Below, piece after piece: positions 35,195 through 43,705 of a stretch of DNA of 64,000 bases (the first letter of the stretch is position 1; every line of letters begins with the position of its first letter). The position numbers and the translations under genes were made by a program. Origin of the DNA: Actinopolymorpha pittospori (GTDB lineage: Bacteria; Actinomycetota; Actinomycetes; Propionibacteriales; Actinopolymorphaceae); contig NZ_JADBEM010000001.1 in the NCBI RefSeq assembly GCF_014873875.1, positions 6,324,001 through 6,388,000 on the forward strand, given 5' to 3'. Below the pieces are notes generated by a model. That model saw nothing but the letters and a program-made list of their open reading frames with translations. It was not told where the DNA came from and made no database searches.

Positions 35195-36382
35195 ATGTCG
35201 CAGTCTGATGCGCTGCTCACCATCGAAGGGCTGAAGACCCACTTCTTCCTCGACGAGGGTGTCGTCCGAGCCGTGGACGGGGTCGACCTCCGGCTGCCGC
35301 TGGGCAAGACGGTCTGTGTGGTGGGGGAGTCCGGATGCGGCAAGAGCATCACGGCCAGGTCCATCCTCGGCCTGGTGGAGTCGCCCGGTCGGGTCGTGGA
35401 GGGCCACATCTGGTGGGGTGCCGGCAACGGAGCGGTCAAGGACGCCGTGGCCAACGACGCCGTGGCCAAGGAGGCGCCGGAGCCGGCACGCCGGGGCGGG
35501 ACCAGGAAGTCGCCCAGGGGCGGACACCGACGTGTGCAGGAGGCGGCGTCGGAGCCCTCCGGACGGATCGACCTCGCCGGACTCGACGTGCGGGGTGAGA
35601 GGTTGCGCGGGATCCGCGGCAACGAGATCTCGATGGTGTTCCAGGAACCCATGGCCTCGCTCTCGCCGATGTACACGGTCGCGAACCAGATGACCGAGGC
35701 GATCCGCGTCCACCAACCGATGAGCAAGGAGGAGGCCTACCAACGGGGCATCGAACTCCTCAGCCGGGTGGGGATCCCCAGGCCGGAGCAGACCATGGAG
35801 GCCTACCCCTTCCAGCTGTCCGGCGGTATGTGCCAGCGGGTGATGATCGCGATCGCGCTGTCCTGCGAGCCGAGCCTGCTCATAGCGGACGAGCCCACCA
35901 CCGCCCTCGACGTGACCACCCAGGCACGCATCATCGACCTGCTCGTCGACCTGCAGGCAGACACCGGGATGGCGATGATGTTCATCACCCACGACCTGGG
36001 TGTGGTGGCGGAGATCGCCGATGAGGTCGTGGTGATGTATCTCGGCACCGTGGTCGAGCAGGGTGCCGTCGACGACATCTTCCACGACCCGAAGCACCCG
36101 TACACCAAGGCGTTGCTGGACTCCATCCCGATGCCCGGGCGAGGTGTCCGGCAGCCGCTTCGCTCGATTCGGGGTCAGGTGCCGCATCCGCTGGACCGCC
36201 CGGCCGGCTGTCCGTTCCATCCTCGCTGCGACGAGGCGATCTCGGGCCTGTGCGACAGCGTTCCGCCACCCAGAGTGGTGTTGGGCGAGGACCGCAACGC
36301 CCGTTGCGTGCTGTACGAGCCGAACCTGCTGGACGAGCACGCACGGCGACAGGCCGGGAGTGCGGGGGAGGGGCAAGCATGA
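35195..36382 (+). CDS. ABC transporter ATP-binding protein, DppD-like, with internal insert
   Basis: A 395-residue ATPase with Walker A GESGCGKS (~44-51), Q-loop MVFQEPMASLSPMY, signature LSGGMCQR and Walker B LLIADEP. The C-terminal oligopeptide-type domain is present (RPAGCPFHPRCDEA). About 55 residues of low-complexity Ala/Lys/Arg/Gly sequence are inserted between the Walker A helix and the Q-loop, near residues 73-125 (GNGAVKDAVANDAVAKEAPE onwards). Normal DppD lacks this. ATG 35195 has GGAG seven bases upstream. Its stop overlaps the next ATPase start (ATGA). Confidence 0.9.
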   Translation: MSQSDALLTIEGLKTHFFLDEGVVRAVDGVDLRLPLGKTVCVVGESGCGKSITARSILGLVESPGRVVEGHIWWGAGNGAVKDAVANDAVAKEAPEPARRGGTRKSPRGGHRRVQEAASEPSGRIDLAGLDVRGERLRGIRGNEISMVFQEPMASLSPMYTVANQMTEAIRVHQPMSKEEAYQRGIELLSRVGIPRPEQTMEAYPFQLSGGMCQRVMIAIALSCEPSLLIADEPTTALDVTTQARIIDLLVDLQADTGMAMMFITHDLGVVAEIADEVVVMYLGTVVEQGAVDDIFHDPKHPYTKALLDSIPMPGRGVRQPLRSIRGQVPHPLDRPAGCPFHPRCDEAISGLCDSVPPPRVVLGEDRNARCVLYEPNLLDEHARRQAGSAGEGQA

Positions 36383-37452
36383 CGGTTGCGGGGATGACCA
36401 GCGAACTGGTGCGCGACGAGGAACAGGACACCCTGCTGCGGGTGGAGGACCTCGCGATGCGGTTCCCGATCAGGGGGCGCGGGCTGTTCGCGCGTACCTC
36501 GGGGTACGTGCACGCCGTCAACAACGTCAGCCTGAGTGTGCGGCCGGGTGAGGTGCTCGGCCTGGTCGGCGAGTCCGGTTGCGGTAAGACGACGCTCGGT
36601 CGGTGCATCGTACGGAGCATCCAGCCCACCGAGGGCCATCTGTACTACCGCGAGGAGGACGGTGGCGTCGTCGATCTCGCACCCATGACCAACCGGGAGT
36701 TGCGGCCGTACCAGCAGAAGATCCGGGTGATCTTCCAGGACCCGTTCTCCTCCCTCAACCCCCGGATGACCATCCTGCAGATCGTGGGTGACCCACTCCG
36801 GGCGAGTGGCATCGCCCGTGGTTCCGAACTCGAGGACCGCGTGGCCACGATCCTGCGCAAGGTCGGCTTGTCGCCAGGGCACATGCACCGCTACCCGCAC
36901 GCGTTCTCCGGCGGCGAGCGTCAGCGCGTCAACATCGCCCGTGCACTCATCGCCGAACCCCGCCTGGTGATCGCGGACGAGGCCGTCTCGGCGCTGGACG
37001 TGTCGGTGCGCGCCCAGATCCTCAACCTGCTCCGGGAGTTGCAGGAAGAGTTCGACCTCACCTACCTGTTCATCTCACACGACATGTCGGTGGTCGAGAG
37101 CCTGTGCAACCGAGTCGCGGTGATGTACCTGGGAAAGATCGTGGAGCTGGCCGAGACCGAGCAGTTGTACCGCGACCCACAACACCCCTACACCGAGGCG
37201 CTGCTGTCCGCCGTGCCCCGGCCTGATCCGCGCCTCCGCGGGAGCGGCCGTCGGATCCGGCTGTCGGACAACTTCCCGGACCCGGCCGATCCGCCGAGTG
37301 GGTGCTTCTTCCACACCCGCTGCCGGTACGCGGACGAGGATCGATGTGTGCGGGAGCGGCCGGAGCTTCGTGCGGTCGACGGGGAGCACCTCTCGGCCTG
37401 CCACCACGCCGAGCGGCTGACGCTCACCAGCAGCTTCGGGCACACCACCTGA
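36379..37452 (+). CDS. ABC transporter ATP-binding protein, DppF-like
   Basis: A 357-residue ATPase with Walker A GESGCGKT, Q-loop VIFQDPFSSLNPRM, signature FSGGERQR and Walker B LVIADEAVSALD. The C-terminal GCFFHTRCRYADEDRC motif is typical of DppF/OppF. It completes the importer as the second ATPase. Its start ATG overlaps the DppD-like stop by four bases, so the pair is translationally coupled. It ends the forward operon. Confidence 0.92.
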   Translation: MTVAGMTSELVRDEEQDTLLRVEDLAMRFPIRGRGLFARTSGYVHAVNNVSLSVRPGEVLGLVGESGCGKTTLGRCIVRSIQPTEGHLYYREEDGGVVDLAPMTNRELRPYQQKIRVIFQDPFSSLNPRMTILQIVGDPLRASGIARGSELEDRVATILRKVGLSPGHMHRYPHAFSGGERQRVNIARALIAEPRLVIADEAVSALDVSVRAQILNLLRELQEEFDLTYLFISHDMSVVESLCNRVAVMYLGKIVELAETEQLYRDPQHPYTEALLSAVPRPDPRLRGSGRRIRLSDNFPDPADPPSGCFFHTRCRYADEDRCVRERPELRAVDGEHLSACHHAERLTLTSSFGHTT

Positions 37453-37467
37453 CGGAGGCGGGGTCGG

Positions 37468-38442
37468 TCAGGCGTGGAGGTACCTGAGGACCTCGGCCAG
37501 GTTGTCCTCGAACGGCAGCAGCGTGTCGACGGTCAGTACGTCGCCTTCCCAGGGCACGAACTCCGCCCGGCGTCGCGACACGTTGCCCCAGTTTCCTCCC
37601 TCGTGCCAGCCGGGAATGCCGCGCACCCGCCCCTCGACCCGGGAGCGATGCACCACCGGATCCGAGCAGACGCAGCTGACCACCTTGAAGTCCGCGCCGG
37701 CGCGGCGCGCCAGGCTTGCCCAGCGTGCGCGCGACGGTAGGTCCTCCACCGGTGCGTCGAGGATCGCCGACTGACCCAGGCTGAGCTGGCGGAGCGCGAG
37801 CGTGGTCAGTTGCTCCGCCCCGATGCCGAGCAGGTCGTCCAGGTGGCGACCGCCGAACGGCGTCAGTGCACCCAGTAGCCAGTCGACGGAGAAGACGGGA
37901 ACCTGTCGTACGCGGCCCACGGCATCGGCGAGGGTGCTCTTGCCGACTCCGGGCAGGCCGGAGAAGACCACCAGAGCGGCCTTGCCGGCCGCCGGTGCGC
38001 GGTCGTGGTCAGCGCCGTCCACGCCGTGGTCAACGCTGTCCAGATCGTGATCGGCGAAGTCCATCGGCAGCCGCGGGGTCAGGCTCGCCGGCACCAGGTC
38101 GGACACCCAGACCGAGCTGATCCGGTGGGGCGGGTCGGGTTCGACGCCGCAGCTCAGCACGTGGATCTTCCCGTCGCGGTCGCGCAGGCGCGCCTTGGCT
38201 GTGTGGTCGGTGACGTCGACACCCACGACGACGATCGGCGCGTAGGTCCGCGCGGACGCACGGATCGTCCGGACCAGGTTCTGGGCCGGAATCCTGGCCG
38301 TGAGCTCGGGTGCGAGGACCACGTCGGCGTCCTCGCCCCACGGTTGGTCCCCGCCGTTCCCGTCACCGCCCGGACCGTCGTCGAACCCGTCGAGCACCCA
38401 TTCGAGCCGCTCGAGGGCCGGACTCCTGAGTAGGCGTTCCAT
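37468..38442 (-). CDS. P-loop kinase-like protein with uncharacterised N-terminal domain
   Basis: A 324-residue protein. The C-terminal half is an AAA/zeta-toxin-type P-loop kinase: VVFSGLPGVGKSTLADAVGR, VFSVDWLLGALT, ILDAPVEDLPSRARW and VVSCVCSDPVVHRSRVEGR resemble a small-molecule or tRNA-type kinase lid. The first ~130 residues (VLAPELTARIPAQNLVRTIR, then YAPIVVVGVDVTDHTAKARL) form an unrecognised domain. ATG 38442 is chosen because AGGAG lies six bases upstream; the ATG at 38448 would leave no spacing. It faces the importer operon tail to tail, with 15 bases between. The substrate is unknown. Confidence 0.7.
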   Translation of the reverse strand: MERLLRSPALERLEWVLDGFDDGPGGDGNGGDQPWGEDADVVLAPELTARIPAQNLVRTIRASARTYAPIVVVGVDVTDHTAKARLRDRDGKIHVLSCGVEPDPPHRISSVWVSDLVPASLTPRLPMDFADHDLDSVDHGVDGADHDRAPAAGKAALVVFSGLPGVGKSTLADAVGRVRQVPVFSVDWLLGALTPFGGRHLDDLLGIGAEQLTTLALRQLSLGQSAILDAPVEDLPSRARWASLARRAGADFKVVSCVCSDPVVHRSRVEGRVRGIPGWHEGGNWGNVSRRRAEFVPWEGDVLTVDTLLPFEDNLAEVLRYLHA

Positions 38443-38562
38443 CGGCATCTCCTGTCGTCGCGGCCGCCCCGTTCAGCCTCGCGGGACGACCGGTGGACCC
38501 GCTCCAGACCGCCCCTGTTATACGCCGCGATGCTGGGACACGACGCGCTGCTCGGCAAGGTG

Positions 38563-38997
38563 TCAGCGCGATCGCCAGACCGGACGCACCTCCACCCGCG
38601 AGAAACGCCAGCCCGCCGCGGTCCGGACCGCCTCGAAGCGGTAGCGCTCGCCGATGGTGAGACGGGAGTCGGGCACGTCGGCACGCGGGACCAGTGTGGC
38701 GACGAGGTTCGCCCCGACCGTCGCGTTGTCGCCGTCCACCTCGATGAGCACGTTCGTGGTGACGTGCTGGGTGCGCTCGTAGTCGCGGTGGTTGCGAAGG
38801 GCCTGGTCGGCCAGTGCGTCCGCCCCTCGCACCGGCCCGGAGGGGAACTCGCCGGTCGCGTCCTCGGTGAAGATCGAGCGCGTGTCGTCGAACCGCTTCT
38901 CGTCCAGCCAGCGTCCCTGCAGGCTCACCAGGTCGGCGATCTCCTACCGGTCGCTCAGCTCGCGCAGTTGGCGGTCGAGGTGGGTGATCTCGTCCGC
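38563..38997 (-). pseudogene. SnoaL-like protein interrupted by an amber stop
   Basis: The frame reads ADEITHLDRQLRELSDR, then TAG (38944-38946), then EIADLVSLQGRWLDEKRFDD and on to a normal SnoaL/NTF2-like end. In relatives this place reads DRQxIADL, so TAG looks like a single CAG-to-TAG change. No start codon remains upstream, since a TGA blocks the frame before a usable ATG or GTG. A 121-residue product could still start at GTG 38928, with GTAGGAG 12 bases upstream, but it would lack the first helix. It is head to head with the MarR remnant. Confidence 0.65.
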
Positions 38998-39008
38998 CGA
39001 GGGCGCGG

Positions 39009-39345
39009 TTGCGAAACACGCCGAGCCGGCTCATCACCCAGACGGCCGTGCACGCGCACCGCCTGGTGGCACAGGGCCTGTCCGCCTCCGGTGCGCACCG
39101 CTACCACTACGCGCTGCTCGCGGCACTGGAGGAGTTCGGGCCGTCCAGTCAGGCGGCGCAACGTCGTCACGATCACCGCGGCGGGGCGCCGGCAGTTGCG
39201 CCGCCTCGACGGGGTGGTGGCCGGGATCCAGGACGACCTGCTGGAGCCACTCTCGGCAGCGGAGCGCACGCAACTCACCCGGCTCCTCTCCCGGGTGCTC
39301 GACCACCACGTCGCGAAGCAGGGATTGGAGTCAGGACCGACGTAG
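39009..39345 (+). pseudogene. MarR-family regulator with deleted DNA-binding core
   Basis: From TTG 39009 the frame reads RNTPSRLITQTAVHAHRLVA and ALLAALEEFGPSSQAA, the first half of a MarR protein. At about 39148-39156 the match jumps and changes frame to RRNVVTITAAGRRQLRRLDG, the part that normally follows the wing, and runs to the stop at 39345. About 35 residues holding the recognition helix and wing are missing, with a frame change. No functional repressor can be made. It starts 11 bases from the disrupted SnoaL gene, which it may once have controlled. Confidence 0.75.
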
Positions 39346-39380
39346 GAGTCGGTGCCAGGTCGGTGCCGGTTGGTGCCCGC

Positions 39381-40529
39381 TCAGAGCTCCGCGAACGAAC
39401 CGTCAGCGTGCCTCCACGGCGTGATCCGGTAGCGGTGACCCACCTCGCCGGCACGTCGTACGGCGTCCTCGTCGACGTCGATCCCGAGTCCTGGTCGCAG
39501 TGGGCGCGCGAGATGCCCGTCGACCATCTCGAAGACCGCGGTGTCCATCAGGTCGCCCAGCAGTTCGCGTCCGCCGGCACGTTCGATGCCCAGGGCCTGT
39601 TCCTGGATCAGGAAGTTCGGCGTGGCGAGATCGACCTGCAGGCATGAAGCCAGTGCGAGGGGCCCGAGCGGGCAGTGCGGTGCCAGCAGCGCGCCGAAGG
39701 TCTCCGCCAGCACCGCGATCCGGCGTACCTCGGAGATCCCGCCCGCATGGGAGAGGTCGGGCTGGACGACGGCGACGTCGGCCTGCAGGACCGGAAGGAA
39801 CTCACCCCGGGAGAAGAGGCGCTCCCCGGTCGCGATCGGGACACTGGTGCCGGCCACGATGCCGGGCAGCAGGTGACCGTACTCGGGCAACACCGGTTCT
39901 TCGACGAACAACGGGTGATACGGCTCCAGCAGGGGAAGGAGTCGGCGCGCCATCGCGGGGGTGAACCTGCCATGGAAGTCGATCGCGAGGTCGCGTCCGG
40001 GGCCGAGCACCTCGCGGACCGCGGCGACCCGCCGCACGAGTAGGTCGGTCGTCTCGGGTGTGTCGATGAGCCCGAGCTGGCTCGGAGCCCCGAGCATCTT
40101 CACCGCGGTGAAACCGGCATCCGCGGCGGCGCCCGCCGCCTCGGCGATGTCCGCGGGCTCGGTCCCGGCGATCCATCCGTACATCCGCACCCGCTCGCGG
40201 ACCGGACCGGCCAGGAGTTCGTGGACGGGGACACCACGCGCCTTGCCGGCGATGTCCCACAGCGCCTGGTCGATCCCCGCCACCGCGCTGGCGAGGACCG
40301 GGCCCCCGCGGTAGAAGGCGCCCTTGGTGAGCCGCTGCCAGTTGTCCTCGATCCGGAGCGGATCGGCGCCGTCGAGGAGTTCCGCGAGCTCGTGCACGGC
40401 CGCGCGGACCGTCTCCGCCCGACCTTCCAGGACCGGCTCGCCCCAACCCACAAGGCCCTCGTCGGTCTCGACCCGGACGAACAGCCAGCGGGGCGCTACG
40501 AGGAAGGTCTCCAACCGGGTGATTCTCAT
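39381..40529 (-). CDS. Mandelate racemase/muconate lactonizing enzyme, galactonate dehydratase-like
   Basis: A 382-residue enolase-superfamily enzyme. Metal ligands fall at D184 (DFHGR), E210 (VEEPV) and E236 (TGERL). H186 and H286 (APHCPLGP) stand where DgoD has its catalytic histidines. This pattern marks the D-galactonate dehydratase branch, which dehydrates sugar acids to 2-keto-3-deoxy products. The exact sugar acid is uncertain. Start ATG 40529 with AAGGATC upstream. It is divergent from the GH9 gene and fits the catabolic end of an oligosaccharide locus. Confidence 0.88.
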   Translation of the reverse strand: MRITRLETFLVAPRWLFVRVETDEGLVGWGEPVLEGRAETVRAAVHELAELLDGADPLRIEDNWQRLTKGAFYRGGPVLASAVAGIDQALWDIAGKARGVPVHELLAGPVRERVRMYGWIAGTEPADIAEAAGAAADAGFTAVKMLGAPSQLGLIDTPETTDLLVRRVAAVREVLGPGRDLAIDFHGRFTPAMARRLLPLLEPYHPLFVEEPVLPEYGHLLPGIVAGTSVPIATGERLFSRGEFLPVLQADVAVVQPDLSHAGGISEVRRIAVLAETFGALLAPHCPLGPLALASCLQVDLATPNFLIQEQALGIERAGGRELLGDLMDTAVFEMVDGHLARPLRPGLGIDVDEDAVRRAGEVGHRYRITPWRHADGSFAEL

Positions 40530-40651
40530 CGACGTCGCGATCCTTTCGAACGGCTGTGGGGCTTTTCCGCCTTTCTCGATCACATGAAATGCCGTCTTTG
40601 CTGGCAACGGGGAGTTCCGGTCCAGGTTGAGCGGAAGTGGCCAAGCCGCGA

Positions 40652-40671
40652 TTGACACTCGCGGAACGCGA
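40652..40671 (+). promoter_or_regulatory. Candidate -35 box and 13-bp palindrome upstream of the GH9 gene
   Basis: TTGACA (40652-40657) is followed by the perfect palindrome TCGCGGAACGCGA (40659-40671) in the interval between divergent sugar-metabolism genes. The palindrome would overlap a promoter spacer and could bind a repressor. No good -10 is visible at 17 bases, so this is tentative. Confidence 0.35.
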
Positions 40672-40733
40672 CTGCCACCATCGCGGGCTGACCCTCCGGG
40701 TGGGTCGGGACCGCAATCCAGGACCACCCCCTG

Positions 40734-42692
40734 GTGCCCTACCGAGCTAGGAGGCCCGAGATCCGCGCCACCCTGCATCGCGTCGTCGCCCTGTGCGTAC
40801 TGACCGCGCTTCCGCTCACCGTCCTGACGGCATGCTTCGGATCCGCCGCGGAGGCGAAGCCTTCGGCAGCGAGCGGGCGTGCGCAGCTGAGCTCGGAGGG
40901 CGGCGATCCGACCGCGCGCGGCACCGGACCCCGCGTCCGGGTGAACCAGGTGGGTTACCTCCCGCGAGGGCCGAAGAACGCCACGGTGGTGAGTGCCGCG
41001 ACCGAACCGCTCACGTGGCAGCTGCGCGGTGCGGGTGGCCAGGTGGTGGCGCGGGGAAAGTCGACCCCGCGGGGACTCGACCCGGCCTCGGGGCAACGCG
41101 TGCAGACCATCGACTTCGGATCCTTCGAACGACCAGGCAGCCGCTACACGCTCACGGCTGACGGAGCGACCAGCTATCCGTTCGACATCTCCGATCACGT
41201 CTATGACGGGTTGCGCTCGGATGCCCTGAAGTTCTTCTACATCCAGCGCAGCGGCATCCCGATCGAGAGTTCGTTGGTGGGTGCGCGCTACGCCCGCCCG
41301 GCCGGGCACGTCGGCGTCCCCCCGAACACCGACGACGCCGACGCCTCGTGCCAGAAGGGCGTGTGCGACTACCGTCTCGACGTCCGCGGTGGCTGGTACG
41401 ACGCCGCCGACCAGGGCAAGTACGTCGTGAACGGCGGGATCGCGGTCTCCCAGCTGCTCAGCACCTGGGAACGCGCCTCGCACGCACCGGGCGATCAGAC
41501 CAAGGCGTTGGCCGACGGCAGCCTTCGGGTGCCCGAGCACGGCAACGCGACCCCCGACATCCTCGACGAGGCGCGGTGGGAACTCGCGTTCCTGCTCCGC
41601 ATGCAGGTGCCGCCCGGGCTGCCACTCGCCGGCATGGCGCACCACAAGATCCACGACCGCGCCTGGACGCCGCTCCCGACGTCGCCTCAGGACGACCCGC
41701 AACCCCGTGAGCTGCACCGCCCGTCGACCGCCGCCACCTTGAACCTCGCGGCCGCCGGGGCCCAGTGCGCCCGGGTCTTCAAGCCCTTCGACCACGCCTT
41801 CGCCGATCGCTGCCTGAGCGCCGCGAAGACGGCCTGGACGGCCGCGAAGGCCCACCCGAAGATCTACGCGAGCGACTCCGACGCGGGCGGCGGCGGAGCG
41901 TACGGCGACCGCGACGTCGACGACGAGTTCTACTGGGCGGCCGCCGAGCTGTACCTCACGACGGGGCAGCAGACCTACCTTGACGCCGTTCGTTCCTCGC
42001 CACTGCACCGGTCGGACGTCTTCGCCCCCGGCGGGTTCGGCTGGCAGTCGGTGGGTGCTCTTGGCCGGCTCGACCTCGCCTCGGTGCCAAGCCGGCTGCC
42101 GGCGGCGGAGCGTCAGTTCGCGCGTGGCTCGGTCATCGCCGCGGCCGACACCTATCTCGCCAGGCAGCGGCGGCAGGCGTACGGCGTCCCCATTCGCAAC
42201 GACGCGGCGTCGTACGCCTGGGGCTCCAACGCCAACATCCTGAACAACCTGGTCGTCATCGCGACGGCGTACGACCTGACCGGTCGGGCCGGCTACCGCG
42301 ACGGAGCCCTGCGTGGCATGGACTACATTCTTGGCCGCAACGGCCTGAACAACTCCTACGTCACGGGATACGGCGAGCACAGCTCGCAGAACCAGCACAG
42401 CCGGATCTTCGCGCACCAACTCGACCCGAAGCGGCCGCACCCGCCGACGGGCACCCTGGCCGGCGGCGCCAACGCCGCCTTGCAGGACCCGGTGGCGCAG
42501 AAGCGGTTGGCCGGATGCCGTCCGCAACTGTGCTACCTGGACGACATCCGTTCGTTCGCGACCAACGAGTACGCCATCAACTGGAACTCCGCGCTGACCT
42601 GGATGGTGTCCTTCGCCGCCGACCAGGGCAGCGCCGACCAGGGCAGCGCCGACCATGCCACGGCCGGCGACCGCGCGACGGCGAGGTCCTGA
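40734..42692 (+). CDS. Secreted GH9 family endoglucanase-like lipoprotein
   Basis: A 652-residue protein starting at GTG, with a lipoprotein-type signal ending in LTAC (residue 34). A CelD_N Ig-like domain (~66-155, RVRVNQVGYLPRGPKNATVV) precedes the GH9 (alpha/alpha)6 barrel. The base/nucleophile-site aspartates are D223 and D226 in GGWYDAADQGKYV. The C-terminal signature YLDDIRSFATNEYAINWN holds the likely acid E612. GH9 enzymes cut beta-1,4-glucans such as cellulose, lichenan or xyloglucan. No carbohydrate-binding module is seen. A short DQGSA repeat lies in the tail. Confidence 0.9.
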   Translation: MPYRARRPEIRATLHRVVALCVLTALPLTVLTACFGSAAEAKPSAASGRAQLSSEGGDPTARGTGPRVRVNQVGYLPRGPKNATVVSAATEPLTWQLRGAGGQVVARGKSTPRGLDPASGQRVQTIDFGSFERPGSRYTLTADGATSYPFDISDHVYDGLRSDALKFFYIQRSGIPIESSLVGARYARPAGHVGVPPNTDDADASCQKGVCDYRLDVRGGWYDAADQGKYVVNGGIAVSQLLSTWERASHAPGDQTKALADGSLRVPEHGNATPDILDEARWELAFLLRMQVPPGLPLAGMAHHKIHDRAWTPLPTSPQDDPQPRELHRPSTAATLNLAAAGAQCARVFKPFDHAFADRCLSAAKTAWTAAKAHPKIYASDSDAGGGGAYGDRDVDDEFYWAAAELYLTTGQQTYLDAVRSSPLHRSDVFAPGGFGWQSVGALGRLDLASVPSRLPAAERQFARGSVIAAADTYLARQRRQAYGVPIRNDAASYAWGSNANILNNLVVIATAYDLTGRAGYRDGALRGMDYILGRNGLNNSYVTGYGEHSSQNQHSRIFAHQLDPKRPHPPTGTLAGGANAALQDPVAQKRLAGCRPQLCYLDDIRSFATNEYAINWNSALTWMVSFAADQGSADQGSADHATAGDRATARS

Positions 42693-42710
42693 GCAGGCCG
42701 GGTCTGGAGC

Positions 42711-43061
42711 TCAGGCCATCAGGCGAAGGACGAGCGCGACGATCCCGAGAACCAGCAGAGGACCGGGGACGGACAGTCCGCCCTTCGTGTCGCTCGCACG
42801 CACGTGCGTGGTGACGGCGCCGACGAAGTAGAGAATGATGCCGATCGCGGCGGCAATGCCGAGCGGTGCGACGAAGATGCCGACGATGAGGCCGAGAGCG
42901 CCGGCCAACTCAGCGGTCGCGAGGTAGGGGAACCAACTCGTCGGTACGCCAACCTTGGTGAGACTCTCGGTGATCCGCTGGTCCTTGACCAACTTGCCGC
43001 GCCCGGACATCACGAGGACGGCGGCGAGGACGATGGCGACGATGATGTAGCAGATGTACAT
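42711..43061 (-). CDS. DoxX family membrane protein
   Basis: A 116-residue protein with four hydrophobic helices (from YICYIIVAIVLAAVLVMSG to LLVLGIVALVL) and the DoxX-like pattern GKLVKDQRITESLTKVGVP. The role of these small proteins is poorly known; some take part in redox balance or quinone metabolism. AGGAGCGAC precedes ATG 43061. It is convergent with the GH9 gene by 18 bases. Confidence 0.8.
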   Translation of the reverse strand: MYICYIIVAIVLAAVLVMSGRGKLVKDQRITESLTKVGVPTSWFPYLATAELAGALGLIVGIFVAPLGIAAAIGIILYFVGAVTTHVRASDTKGGLSVPGPLLVLGIVALVLRLMA

Positions 43062-43171
43062 GTCGCTCCTAGGCGCACGGTGTGGCGGCGATTTCGCCTA
43101 CCGGAAAAGGATTGTCGTGCAGCGGTGACGTGTTGTCCATAGCGATCGGCAACCGCGCGGCGCCGCCGACC

Positions 43172-43690
43172 TCAGGTCGGCCAGTGGGTCCAGCGCCGCA
43201 TGGTCGGGATGATGGATCCCTCCTCGAAGTCGAGGTGGGCGAGGAGAACCTCGCTGAGTTTCTCCAGCGCGTTGACCAACTGTGCGCGCACACCTTCGTC
43301 GTCGCTCGGACCGAGCTGGACCGCGAGGGCCTCGACGTCGTCGAGCAGGTCGGAGACGGCTCGGTGGTCCGCCTCCAGCCGATCGACCGTCGGGCCGAGG
43401 CTCGGATCGCTGCGGCGAAGGGCAGGGAAGAGCTGGACGTCCTCGAGGCCGTGGTGGGCGTGGACGAACCGGCAGTAGCGCAGGCAGTTGACCCGGAGCT
43501 GCCACAGCGGACTCAGCGTCTGCAGGGAGCGGATCGTGTCCTGAACCGTTTCCGTCGCCACGCCCGCGTTGATCGCGGCGACGAGGTCGCGCACGGCCTG
43601 GAGGTCGTGGCGGACCATCGAGTGGATCCACAGGAACTCTCGTACCAGCGGGTCGCCAGGAAGCTCCTCCACGTCGGAGTCTTGCGTCAT
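43172..43690 (-). CDS. Hemerythrin HHE domain protein
   Basis: A 172-residue helical protein. Candidate iron ligands are the histidines in WIHSMVRHD, FVHAHHGLEDVQLF, EADHRAV and LLAHLDFEEGSI, matching the HHE repeats with carboxylates nearby. Such proteins sense or carry oxygen or protect from iron and nitric oxide stress. ATG 43690 is preferred to a GTG at 43720, because the longer form would run through the palindrome at 43706-43731. It is divergent from a MarR gene, its likely regulator. Confidence 0.85.
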   Translation of the reverse strand: MTQDSDVEELPGDPLVREFLWIHSMVRHDLQAVRDLVAAINAGVATETVQDTIRSLQTLSPLWQLRVNCLRYCRFVHAHHGLEDVQLFPALRRSDPSLGPTVDRLEADHRAVSDLLDDVEALAVQLGPSDDEGVRAQLVNALEKLSEVLLAHLDFEEGSIIPTMRRWTHWPT

Positions 43691-43705
43691 GGGCGAGACG
43701 GTAGC

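Noticed and set aside
39381..42656. A 1091-codon open frame on the reverse strand that runs from the dehydratase gene across the whole GH9 gene
   Set aside because: Only the first 382 codons (to ATG 40529) match a family. The rest is antisense to GH9 and kept open by high-GC codon bias; it has no domain and no ribosome-binding site.
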